From SR-FBR-E99 sp963732365 (GTDB lineage: Bacteria; Bacteroidota; Bacteroidia; Bacteroidales; VadinHA17), in NCBI GenBank assembly GCA_963732365.1, contig CAVSZC010000005.1, positions 372,001-436,000 of the forward strand: DNA of 64,000 nucleotides, read 5' to 3'. A program made the position numbers and the translations under genes. Below are positions 25,359-32,291 of the stretch, piece by piece (the stretch's first letter is position 1; the number at the start of each line of letters is the position of its first letter). The notes beneath the pieces were generated by a model. That model was given only the letters and a program-made list of their open reading frames with translations, did not search any database and was not told the origin of the DNA.

Positions 25359-25976
25359 ATGAAAAGACTTTATACTCTCGTCGCTGCAGTATTTCTGACG
25401 ACTCTCTTCGCGTCTGCCCAGGTGACCACTGAGCGCTGCTTCCACCTTGACAAGGTGGTGTTCCTGCAACAAAAGCAGGATTTCTGGAGGAGCCATGTGC
25501 TCTATTCGACTATGGCAAGGCCCATGTCAATGCTCACCGGAGGTTATTATAACCTGACAGAGTTCAATTACGGATGGGGACTGGCAGAAAAAGACGTCGC
25601 ATTTTCAAATCATATCGCTGGAGTCTCCATGGTCAACGGCTGGAGGCTGGGAAGCGGACTGGCAGCAGGACTCGGTGTGGGGTACTATAACTACGGTGAC
25701 GAATGGCTTCTTCCCGTCTACGGTGACTTCAGGTACTACTTCGGCAAACAGAAGAACAAGTTTTTTGTCATGCTTGCGGGCGGGATGCTTATGAGTACTG
25801 AAGACTTCAAGGAGTATACCCGTTTCTTTGCCAATCCGGGTGGCGGAATAACTGTCCCTCTGGCTAAAAACATGCACCTCTCCTTTGCGGCAGGCCTCCT
25901 TACACAGTACGTCACCGACCTTGACAGGCGTGACTCGTTCATCAATATGAAGCTGGGCTTGCTTTTCGGGAAGTAA
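25359..25976 (+). CDS. Small outer-membrane barrel-like protein (paralogue 3 of 3)
   Basis: The 205-residue protein has a signal peptide (MKRLYTLVAAVFLTTLFASAQ) and the same fold pattern as 22215 and 22830: GYYNLTEFNYGWGLAE, VSMVNGWRLGSGLAAGLGVG, TRFFANPGGGI, LSFAAGLL and DSFINMKLGLLFGK. The C-terminal Lys after Phe-Gly is unusual for a barrel. It is separated from its paralogues by lhgO and the S23 element 2, as if those were inserted into an original three-gene row. Function unknown. Confidence 0.75.
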   Translation: MKRLYTLVAAVFLTTLFASAQVTTERCFHLDKVVFLQQKQDFWRSHVLYSTMARPMSMLTGGYYNLTEFNYGWGLAEKDVAFSNHIAGVSMVNGWRLGSGLAAGLGVGYYNYGDEWLLPVYGDFRYYFGKQKNKFFVMLAGGMLMSTEDFKEYTRFFANPGGGITVPLAKNMHLSFAAGLLTQYVTDLDRRDSFINMKLGLLFGK

Positions 25977-25986
25977 TCTTCTAAAT

Positions 25987-26065
25987 AGAAGACAAAAGAC
26001 AAAAGTCACAAGACAAAAGGATCTAATTGACTCACTTTTATCTTTTTACTTTTATCTTTTATCTT
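25987..26065. repeat. Inverted 7-nt repeat arrays, GAYAAAA family, no gene inside
   Basis: The left arm 25987-26020 has GACAAAA units with one GTCACAA. The right arm 26034-26065 has CTTTTAT units. The spacer is about 13 nt. The left arm matches 27549-27578 and the reverse of 4319-4350 nearly base for base. It begins 10 nt after the paralogue 3 stop codon and could form a terminator-like hairpin. Confidence 0.87.
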
Positions 26066-26121
26066 GACCAGTGTTCTTTTCTTTCATAACTTAGCTACTG
26101 TCTGTAATAAGTCTGCTAGTT

Positions 26122-26616
26122 ATGAAAAGATTAATGATTGTTTCGGTCATGGCCGTGTGCCTGATCCTGCTTGCAGGATGCGCCACGGTAAAGGTCTATT
26201 CCGATGCGGAGCTGAAGAATGAGACAGGTCTCCGCTGCTACTCCCTCAAGCCTTACCTGCTTGTCGAATACATGGCAGAGAAGGATAACACTGTCAAAAC
26301 AACCGTCGTCTATCTGCCTGACATGGCAAATCCTCATTATATGAAGGTAAAAGCCGGACTCGGGTCTGGTGAGCTGAAGATGACCTTTGACGAAGGAGCG
26401 TTGACATCTTACGGTGTCGTCACCGATTCAAAGATCCCCGAGCTGCTTGAGGCCTTTGCCTCCATGCTCTCCAAGAGCGCCTACGCCGCTGAGACATTTA
26501 AAACACCAGGCACTACACCACCAGGAACCATAAACGATGAACGAGGAACACCGTTTAAGTTGTTTGAGATCCTCTCCACCCCCACAGGAACGGTCTTAAA
26601 GGAGGTGCTGCCATGA
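26122..26616 (+). CDS. Hypothetical lipoprotein
   Basis: The 164-residue protein has a lipoprotein signal peptide (MKRLMIVSVMAVCLILLAGC, Cys at residue 20). The body has no motif that I recognise. A segment near residues 130-145 (TPGTTPPGTINDERGT) is coded by DNA resembling the GRAACCA-type arrays and may be a tolerated in-frame insert. Its stop overlaps the next ATG by 4 nt (ATGA), so it is translationally coupled to the C1 peptidase and may act with it at the envelope. Confidence 0.7.
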   Translation: MKRLMIVSVMAVCLILLAGCATVKVYSDAELKNETGLRCYSLKPYLLVEYMAEKDNTVKTTVVYLPDMANPHYMKVKAGLGSGELKMTFDEGALTSYGVVTDSKIPELLEAFASMLSKSAYAAETFKTPGTTPPGTINDERGTPFKLFEILSTPTGTVLKEVLP

Positions 26617-27548
26617 AGAACCGCATCCTCAACCGCAAGATATGGGTCTCCGGTGTGCCACACCGTGTTGGCACCGGGTGGCTCGCCCCCCAGCCCGACC
26701 TCCGCGACTACACTACTGCCAGTAAACAAATCACCTCGTTCAATAAAAAGCTCAAGCTCCCTTCCCTGACCGCAAGACCGCAAGACCGCAGGACTGCAAG
26801 ACCCGAAACTTGTATAGATTTACGCGAATGGTGTAGTCCTATTGAAAATCAGCTTGATTTGGGGTCCTGCACCGCCCACGCTGCCGCAGGCATTGTGGAG
26901 TATTTTGAGAGAAGGGCATTCGGCAAGCATATTGATGCTTCGCGTCTCTTTCTCTACAAGACCACCCGTAACCTGATGCAGGTGACGGGCGATACCGGAG
27001 CATGGCTCAGGGAAACCATGGCGGCGCTGGTCCTCTGCGGTGTGCCCGATGAGAAGTATTGGCCCTATAAGGTAAAGGATTTTGACAGGGAGCCGGGTGG
27101 ATTCGTCTATGCGCTGGCAGAGAACTATTCGACGGTGAAGTATTTTTGCCACGATCCGCAGGGCTCGAAGCCAACCGGGGCAGAAGTTCTATCCTCCGTT
27201 AAGAAGTACCTCGATGCCGGTGTCCCTGCCATGTTCGGCTTCTGGGGGTTTGAGTCGTTTGAAGAGTCTGACAAACCCGGTGACATCCCCTATCCATGCA
27301 AGGAAGAGAAGACGCAGTGGGGGCATGCCGTAGCGGCAGTGGGTTATGATGACGATCATGTGATCACAAACCTGAGAAACAAAAAAGAGACAAAAGGCGC
27401 TCTCCTCATTCGCAACTCCTGGGGTCCCATCTGGGGAGACGGAGGGTACGGGTGGCTGCCCTATGATTACGTCCGAAACCGCCTGGCGGTAGATTTCTGG
27501 TCCATTTTGGATATGAGGTGGATTGATACGGGTAAATTTGGGATTTAA
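26613..27548 (+). CDS. C1-family (papain-like) cysteine peptidase
   Basis: The 311-residue protein has all papain-type active-site residues: Gln80 and Cys86 in ENQLDLGSCTAHAAA, His238 in QWGHAVAAVGYDD, and Asn268 in LLIRNSWGPIWGDGGYGW. The N-terminus is short with no clear signal peptide; residues 11-50 precede the catalytic domain. Residues 52-63 (LTARPQDRRTAR) are encoded by a GACYGCAR repeat arm placed in frame, just before the catalytic core, and form a basic linker. It is coupled by a 4-nt overlap to the lipoprotein upstream. A GAYAAAA array begins right after the stop. Confidence 0.9.
   Translation: MKNRILNRKIWVSGVPHRVGTGWLAPQPDLRDYTTASKQITSFNKKLKLPSLTARPQDRRTARPETCIDLREWCSPIENQLDLGSCTAHAAAGIVEYFERRAFGKHIDASRLFLYKTTRNLMQVTGDTGAWLRETMAALVLCGVPDEKYWPYKVKDFDREPGGFVYALAENYSTVKYFCHDPQGSKPTGAEVLSSVKKYLDAGVPAMFGFWGFESFEESDKPGDIPYPCKEEKTQWGHAVAAVGYDDDHVITNLRNKKETKGALLIRNSWGPIWGDGGYGWLPYDYVRNRLAVDFWSILDMRWIDTGKFGI
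26767..26802. repeat. GACYGCAR repeat arm inside the C1 peptidase reading frame
   Basis: Four and a half 8-nt units (GACCGCAA, GACCGCAG, GACTGCAA) match the arms at 14976 and 19678 with one to three differences over 35 nt. No opposing arm was found nearby. The frame continues through it. Confidence 0.88.
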
Positions 27549-27653
27549 GATAAAAGACAAAAGTCACAAGATAAAAGTTAAGTATTCAAACAATATGAGG
27601 GTCTGTAAAGGAGACCACTTTTGTCTTTTTACTTTTATCTTTTGTCTTTTTCT
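27549..27653. repeat. Inverted 7-nt repeat arrays, GAYAAAA family (5' side of S23 element 3)
   Basis: The left arm 27549-27578 (GATAAAA, GACAAAA, GTCACAA units) begins on the base after the peptidase stop. 27616-27653 has CTTTTNT units, the complement. The four-helix-bundle gene follows 27 nt later, and a further CTTTTAT array comes after it at 28042, so the left arm could pair with either. Confidence 0.87.
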
Positions 27654-27680
27654 AAAACATGATAATAGGAATCTGGAGCA

Positions 27681-28034
27681 ATGAATGAAAAGAAAAACGA
27701 CCTTGCTGAGAGGCTTTTTGAGTTTGCAGTCAAGGTGATTGAGTTCTTAAAGACTTTGCCATATTCTCCGGAAAATAAGTCAATCAGATCACAATTATCA
27801 AAAAGCGCGTGTTCTTCCGGAGCAAATTATGAAGAATCTCAATCTGGCTCATCAAAGGCGGATTTTACTAATAAAGTTCGAATAAGTTTGCGGGAAATGA
27901 GAGAGTCAAATTATTGGCTTAGAATAATTAAAAGGACAGTCTCTGAAATAGATCAAACAGACCTTGATTATCTGATAAAAGAATCTTTTGAACTGAGGAA
28001 CATCTTAGGTTCAATAGTACAGAAGTCACGATAG
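27681..28034 (+). CDS. Four-helix-bundle protein, S23/TIGR02436 family (copy 3)
   Basis: The 117-residue helical protein matches the branch of the family with LAERLFEFAVKVIEFLKTLP near residue 8, IRSQLSKSACSSGANYEES, KADFTNKVRISLREMRESNYW and a C-terminal ELRNILGSIVQKSR. It is clearly divergent from copies 1, 2 and 4. GAYAAAA-family arrays lie 5' of it (27549-27653) and a complementary CTTTTAT array lies 3' of it (28042-28076). The same array family occurs without a gene at 4241 and 25987. Confidence 0.9.
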   Translation: MNEKKNDLAERLFEFAVKVIEFLKTLPYSPENKSIRSQLSKSACSSGANYEESQSGSSKADFTNKVRISLREMRESNYWLRIIKRTVSEIDQTDLDYLIKESFELRNILGSIVQKSR

Positions 28035-28041
28035 TTCCGGG

Positions 28042-28076
28042 TTACTTTTATCTTTTTCCTTTTGTCTTTTATCTTA
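28042..28076. repeat. Arm of S23 element 3, CTTTTAT/CTTTTGT units
   Basis: About five 7-nt pyrimidine-rich units start 7 nt after the four-helix-bundle stop, inverted relative to the GATAAAA arm at 27549. It ends just before the TACCTTG element ahead of the next gene. Confidence 0.83.
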
Positions 28077-28095
28077 AATTTCATTACCTTGAAGC

Positions 28096-28407
28096 ATGAC
28101 CCAAAAGACTCCGATAAATATAACTGACCTCCTGAAGCAAAACTACTTCTGGGATGTTGACATCACATCCGGAAAGCCTGTTTCAGCAAGGCTCGTCATT
28201 GAAAGAGTCTTTAATTTCGGCACGCTGAGGGAGATAGCCCTTGTAATCAGCACCTACGGCAGGAATGAGGTTGTAAGGACTTTACTGAATATTAATTACA
28301 TTGATCCAAAGACACTTAATTTTATATCCCGTTTTTTTAATAGAAAGAAGGAAGAATTCAGATGTTACACGAGGAGGCGGTTGACTGTTCAACACTGGGA
28401 CTACTGA
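28096..28407 (+). CDS. Small DUF6922-like protein, probable antitoxin partner
   Basis: The 103-residue protein has the N-terminal pattern LLKQNYFWDVDI, then ARLVIERVFNFGTLREIALVISTYG and a C-terminal FISRFFNRKKEEFRCY. This is typical of small proteins found before AbiEii-like nucleotidyltransferases in Bacteroidota. Its 3' end overlaps the nucleotidyltransferase gene by 46 nt, as in toxin-antitoxin pairs. A TACCTTG promoter-like element lies 5 nt before the ATG, so the message may be nearly leaderless. The antitoxin role is inferred from position. Confidence 0.7.
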   Translation: MTQKTPINITDLLKQNYFWDVDITSGKPVSARLVIERVFNFGTLREIALVISTYGRNEVVRTLLNINYIDPKTLNFISRFFNRKKEEFRCYTRRRLTVQHWDY

Positions 28408-28997
28408 AATCTTTGCAGTCCAAGCAATACCTGACCGGATTTTACCTTGCCGGAGGCACAGCACTGGCATTGTACAACGGTCATCGGCGGTCTGTTGACA
28501 TTGATCTGTTTTCAAACTTTGCTTTTGACTCCGCACAGATGCTGGAAAATATTACCCAGGACTTTCATTATTCCCTTATGTTTTCATCACCCAATACACT
28601 TAAGGGTGTCATTGAAAATATAAATGTTGATATTCTCGCGCACAGGTATAATCTGGTCAATGACCCTGTGAAAGAAGAAGATATTGTATTGCTTTCTGAG
28701 GCCGACATAGTTGCCATGAAGCTGAACGCCATATCAACAAGCGGACAGCGGATAAAAGATTTCATAGATATCTATTATCTCCTTGAAAAGTATGACCTGA
28801 AAACCATGTTAGGCTGGTATTCACAGAAATACAGTCAGGCAAATGATCTTCTAAACCTAAAAAGCCTTATTTATTTTGATGATGTTGAAGAATCGGAGTG
28901 GCCTGTGATGATAAAGGAACCTGAACTGAAGTGGAAAGCGGTAAAGCGCAGGCTCGAAAAAAAGGTCTTGGACTACAGTCACCGCGCCACACGATAA
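28362..28997 (+). CDS. AbiEii/AbiGii-like nucleotidyltransferase (putative toxin)
   Basis: The 211-residue protein has the nucleotidyltransferase signature YLAGGTALALYNGHRRSVDI followed by DLFS, a third acidic position in INVDILAHRY, and the DIVAMKLNAISTSGQRIKDFIDIYYLLEKY block of the AbiEii family. Known members modify nucleotides or tRNA ends and act as toxins of abortive-infection or type IV-like systems. It overlaps the small gene upstream by 46 nt. No phage genes apart from a holin-like protein lie nearby. Confidence 0.87.
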   Translation: MLHEEAVDCSTLGLLKSLQSKQYLTGFYLAGGTALALYNGHRRSVDIDLFSNFAFDSAQMLENITQDFHYSLMFSSPNTLKGVIENINVDILAHRYNLVNDPVKEEDIVLLSEADIVAMKLNAISTSGQRIKDFIDIYYLLEKYDLKTMLGWYSQKYSQANDLLNLKSLIYFDDVEESEWPVMIKEPELKWKAVKRRLEKKVLDYSHRATR

Positions 28998-29115
28998 GTT
29001 TCAGCCAATACCGGTCCTGACCTTCAGATCCTTTGCTACTACGTCGAAGCCTGGAACGCAAAAAAGCCATGAGTGCAGAGACGAATTTGCAGCCTCGAAA
29101 AACGCTGAACAAAAA

Positions 29116-29358
29116 TTAGTTGGCGAAAGCTGGCTCTCTCTTGAACATTTGGTCTTGCGAATTCGTCATCAGGCATTTCAACAGATATGAGAGCGCGGCC
29201 GATACTCCGGCGATAAGAATGGGTTTGATAGATATCCAGGTAAAGACGATGCCGGAGTCAAGTAGCTCAATAGTGCCTGAGATAACGGCAGTGAGGAAGG
29301 CAATAAGGATTCCCCTTAAAAAGTCCTTCCGGTCGAGTGTCAAGAACTTTGATTTCAT
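29116..29358 (-). CDS. Small membrane protein, holin-like
   Basis: The 80-residue protein has a short basic N-terminus (MKSKFLTLDRKDFLRG), two hydrophobic segments (ILIAFLTAVISGTIELL and ILIAGVSAALSYLLKCL) and a polar tail. This layout, with KDFLRG before helix 1 and SYLLK at the end of helix 2, recalls phage-derived holin-like proteins of Bacteroidota. It is isolated and on the opposite strand to its neighbours, so it may be a prophage remnant. The 118 nt between it and the nucleotidyltransferase hold nothing I recognise. Confidence 0.55.
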   Translation of the reverse strand: MKSKFLTLDRKDFLRGILIAFLTAVISGTIELLDSGIVFTWISIKPILIAGVSAALSYLLKCLMTNSQDQMFKREPAFAN

Positions 29359-29390
29359 AGCAGAAGATTTTATTTAAAACTTTCTCTCAA

Positions 29391-29438
29391 GATTGCAGGA
29401 TTGCAGGATTGCAGGATTGCAGGATTGCAGGATTTCAC
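29391..29438. repeat. Perfect 8-nt tandem repeat, GATTGCAG x5
   Basis: Five exact copies of GATTGCAG (29391-29430) are followed by a decayed sixth (GATTTCAC). It is the most regular array in the window. No inverted partner is visible nearby. The unit differs from GACYGCAR at only a few positions and may belong to that family. Confidence 0.93.
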
Positions 29439-29495
29439 AACCTAGCTTTCACACTGATAAAGTTACAACCATTCTAAACACATGTCAATTTTTTC

Positions 29496-29605
29496 GCTTT
29501 TGTCTTTCAGCCGGCTAACACTTTTGTCTTTTGCTGGCCCAGAAAAGAGGAATAAGAAACAAGGAACCGAAACTAGAAACCTGGAACCCGGACCTGCAAC
29601 CAGCG
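29496..29605. repeat. Composite short-period arrays: CTTTTGTC units, then GRAACCA units
   Basis: 29496-29535 has CTTTTGTCTTT units of the GAYAAAA family (complement strand). 29540-29602 has 7-nt units of the form GRAACCA/GAAACAA. The latter recur after the ATPase gene at 31079 and, inverted, at 62403. Together with the GATTGCAG run, these arrays make up most of the 29359-29704 gap; a promoter element is its only other feature. Confidence 0.78.
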
Positions 29606-29677
29606 CCAGACATTCTATCCCCGACTTTGATTGAAATGATCGGGAGACATCTCAGTATAATTATAGTTAACAAACAT

Positions 29678-29685
29678 TATCTTTG
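29678..29685 (+). promoter_or_regulatory. Bacteroidota-type -7 promoter element (TATCTTTG)
   Basis: TATCTTTG matches TAnnTTTG and is 19 nt before the GTG start of the ATPase gene at 29705. Confidence 0.65.
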
Positions 29686-29704
29686 TAAAACATAATATTA
29701 GGGC

Positions 29705-31069
29705 GTGTTTGTAGACAGGGAAACAGAAATATCAAGACTAAGGCATGTCCTGAACAGTGACACGGCACAGCTGGTGGTCATCTATGGAAGACGTCGGTGC
29801 GGTAAATCCACCCTGCTCAGACGGATAATAGATAACGATTCTGTATATTTTTCCGCCGACATGAGTGAGGCGCCGCTGCAGATAAAGGCTTTGTCAGAGA
29901 GGCTCGAAAAGGTAATTCCCGGGTTTGCTTCCCCCGTATACCCGGGTTGGGATTCATTATTCAGAAGCATGAATCATGCACTGAAGAGACGAATCACACT
30001 TTGTATTGACGAGTTTCCCTACCTGGTGAAGAACTCCCCGGAACTTCCTTCAGTCTTGCAGAATATTCATGACGATGCTGCTCACAGTGAATACAATATT
30101 ATTCTTTGCGGTTCATCACAGTTGATGATGCAGGGCCTGGTGCTGAACAGCCAGTCGCCCCTCTACGGAAGGGCCGGAGAGATTATGAAGATCCATCCAA
30201 TGTCAGTTGCTTACCTGAAGAGATTCTTTAACATAAGTGCATCAGATGCGGTGACCGAATACGGCATCTGGGGAGGAGTGCCCCGTTACTGGGAGATCCG
30301 CAAAGTATCTGGATCGCTTGATGCAGCCCTCAGTCAGCATGTCGCCAACCAGTACGGGCTGCTGGCTGATGAGCCCGAGAGGCTCTTTTCGGACGAAGCC
30401 CGGACTTCCGTGCAGGCTTATACACTTCTTAGCCTCATTGGCTCAGGGTGCCACAGGCTTTCTGAAATGGCCGCACGCATAGGGAAGCCTGCCACGCATC
30501 TTTCCGGCGTTCTGGCCTTTATGACGAATCTGCGGTATATAAGGCGCGAGATACCTCATGGAGAATCCCTGAGGTCTACGAAAAAAACACTGTATAAAAT
30601 AGATGACCCTTTTCTGAATTTCTGGTTCACCTTCATAGTGCCGGAGAAGAGCAGGATAGACCTCGGACTTACTTCTCAGGCTTTAAGACGGATTAAGAAA
30701 AGGCTGCCGTCATATGTGGCATCGGTATGGGAAGAGCTATGCCGTAAGTCTGTTCCGTTCCTGGATCTGGATGTTGAGTTTAATCCCTCTGCCCGCTGGT
30801 GGGGCAGAGGCATCGACGGCATCCCCGTGGAGGTGGATGTCGTGGCCGAATCTGTTGATGGAAAAATTCTTCTGGTAGGTGAATGTAAATGGACAGAGAA
30901 AGCAGATATAAGTAAGATATCGGCAGAACTTACAAAAAAAGCTGTCAGCCTTCCGTTCGCTGAAGGGCACACGATCATATCGGTTTTGTTTCTTAAGAAC
31001 AGACCAGCCATATCTCCGTCCGGTATTTTCATTTTCGGCCCTGAAGATGTTGTTGAGGCTCTGAAATGA
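29705..31069 (+). CDS. AAA ATP-binding protein with DUF234-like C-terminus
   Basis: The 454-residue protein has FVDRETEISRLRHVL at the N-terminus, Walker A VIYGRRRCGKSTLL (residues ~25-38), Walker B ITLCIDEFPYLV, and sensor IILCGSSQLMM. It then has a winged-helix segment and a C-terminal part with PVEVDVVAESVDGKILLVGECKW, a nuclease-like core as in DUF234 proteins. The role is unknown, as for many such prokaryotic STAND-like or archaeal-type ATPases. The start is GTG, supported by the promoter 19 nt upstream. It is flanked on both sides by GRAACCA arrays in direct orientation. Confidence 0.85.
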   Translation: MFVDRETEISRLRHVLNSDTAQLVVIYGRRRCGKSTLLRRIIDNDSVYFSADMSEAPLQIKALSERLEKVIPGFASPVYPGWDSLFRSMNHALKRRITLCIDEFPYLVKNSPELPSVLQNIHDDAAHSEYNIILCGSSQLMMQGLVLNSQSPLYGRAGEIMKIHPMSVAYLKRFFNISASDAVTEYGIWGGVPRYWEIRKVSGSLDAALSQHVANQYGLLADEPERLFSDEARTSVQAYTLLSLIGSGCHRLSEMAARIGKPATHLSGVLAFMTNLRYIRREIPHGESLRSTKKTLYKIDDPFLNFWFTFIVPEKSRIDLGLTSQALRRIKKRLPSYVASVWEELCRKSVPFLDLDVEFNPSARWWGRGIDGIPVEVDVVAESVDGKILLVGECKWTEKADISKISAELTKKAVSLPFAEGHTIISVLFLKNRPAISPSGIFIFGPEDVVEALK

Positions 31070-31078
31070 CTGCCGCTA

Positions 31079-31120
31079 AACCAGAAACCAGAAACCAGGA
31101 ACAAGGAACCAGAAACCGTT
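31079..31120. repeat. 7-nt repeat array, GRAACCA family
   Basis: About five units of GAAACCA/GGAACAA begin 10 nt after the ATPase stop codon. The unit is the same, and in the same orientation, as the array at 29540-29602. Confidence 0.82.
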
Positions 31121-31192
31121 CTGAGATGCGAGTGAGAGTCGTGCCAAACAACCTGCGAAAAACCGTAACCGATAAACGAAATAACCGGAATC

Positions 31193-32191
31193 ATGTTCAA
31201 AGATAAAATTCTGCTTATCACAGGTGGCACAGGCTCTTTCGGCAATGCCGTTCTGGATCGCTTTCTTGACACTGAAATAAAAGAAATACGCATCTTTTCA
31301 CGTGATGAAAAGAAACAGGATGATATGAGGCACAGGATAAATAATCCAAAGGTCAAATTTTATATTGGTGATGTCAGGGACAGGCGCAGTGTTGACAACG
31401 TCATGCCCGGGGTTGATTATATCTTCCATGCTGCAGCCCTTAAACAGGTACCCTCGTGCGAATTCTTCCCCACAGAGGCAGTCAGAACAAACGTCTTTGG
31501 TGCCGAGAACGTTATTGACTCGGCAATAAAGCATGTGGTAAAACGGGTAATTGTTTTAAGTACCGACAAGGCTGTTTATCCTATTAATGCAATGGGAATG
31601 AGCAAAGCGTTAATGGAAAAGGTAATGATCGCCAAGTCCCGGAACCTAAACGGCTCTGGGACTGTTCTATGCGGTACCCGCTATGGTAATGTTATGGCCT
31701 CACGCGGCTCGGTCATACCTTTGTTTCATGATCAGATAATGGCAGGTAAGGATCTCACAATCACTGACCCTGAGATGACCCGGTACATGATGACTCTTGA
31801 GGACGCAGTTGACCTTGTTCTTTATGCCTATGAACATGGCCATAACGGTGATATCTTTGTTCAGAAATCTCCTGCTGCAACCATTGACACACTTGCAAGG
31901 GCAATAAAAGAACTGATGCACTCTGACGCCCATTTAAAGGTCATTGGCACACGACACGGAGAGAAATTATGGGAGGTACTTGTCAGTCGTGAGGAGATGG
32001 CCAAAGCAATAGATCTTGGTGATTATTACAGGATACCCTCGGACACACGCGACCTGAATTATAGCAAGTATTTTGACCAGGGCGAGAAGAAGGTGTCGCA
32101 GATTGAAGATTATACCTCGCATAACACTGAGAGGCTTGATGTGGACGGGATGATGGCGTTGCTGCGGAAACTTGAAATATTTAAAAAGTGA
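31193..32191 (+). CDS. capE: UDP-GlcNAc 4,6-dehydratase, C5-inverting (CapE/FlaA1 type)
   Basis: This cytoplasmic enzyme converts UDP-GlcNAc to a UDP-2-acetamido-2,6-dideoxy-4-hexulose with inversion at C5. The 332-residue SDR has the NAD motif LLITGGTGSFGNAVL, IFSRDEKKQDDMRHR, and INAMGMSKALMEKV, where Met takes the place of the usual SDR Tyr before Lys, as in CapE/FlaA1/WbpM. With the next gene (capF) and the epimerase at 33935 (capG) it forms the UDP-L-FucNAc pathway known from S. aureus CapEFG. A repeat array begins 3 nt after its stop. Confidence 0.93.
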   Translation: MFKDKILLITGGTGSFGNAVLDRFLDTEIKEIRIFSRDEKKQDDMRHRINNPKVKFYIGDVRDRRSVDNVMPGVDYIFHAAALKQVPSCEFFPTEAVRTNVFGAENVIDSAIKHVVKRVIVLSTDKAVYPINAMGMSKALMEKVMIAKSRNLNGSGTVLCGTRYGNVMASRGSVIPLFHDQIMAGKDLTITDPEMTRYMMTLEDAVDLVLYAYEHGHNGDIFVQKSPAATIDTLARAIKELMHSDAHLKVIGTRHGEKLWEVLVSREEMAKAIDLGDYYRIPSDTRDLNYSKYFDQGEKKVSQIEDYTSHNTERLDVDGMMALLRKLEIFKK

Positions 32192-32194
32192 TAA

Positions 32195-32286
32195 GTTGGT
32201 TAGGTGGTAAGGTGCAAAAGTGCAAAGGTGCAAAAGTGCAAAGGTGCAAAAGTGGTAAAGTGCAAGGGTGCAAAGGGGAAAAGGGA
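32195..32286. repeat. 8-nt repeat array, GTGCAAAR units, between capE and capF
   Basis: About ten units of GTGCAAAA/GTGCAAAG, with GGTGGTAA variants at the left end, fill the capE-capF gap from 3 nt after the capE stop to 5 nt before the capF ATG. The unit is the same as in the arm at 33419, in the same orientation. The GGTGGTAA variants match the reverse of the array at 33871. Confidence 0.9.
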
Positions 32287-32291
32287 TACGG

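Noticed and set aside
26507..26553. Array-like stretch inside the lipoprotein gene at 26122
   Set aside because: The unit pattern is weak and no matching arm was found, so I mention it only in that gene's entry.
26122..29358. Complete prophage containing the peptidase and holin-like genes
   Set aside because: No capsid, tail, terminase or integrase genes; at most a remnant.
19250..29438. Simple low-complexity drift as the sole explanation of the arrays
   Set aside because: Arms of one family agree over 30-35 nt at distant loci, including irregular units, and are arranged as inverted pairs.
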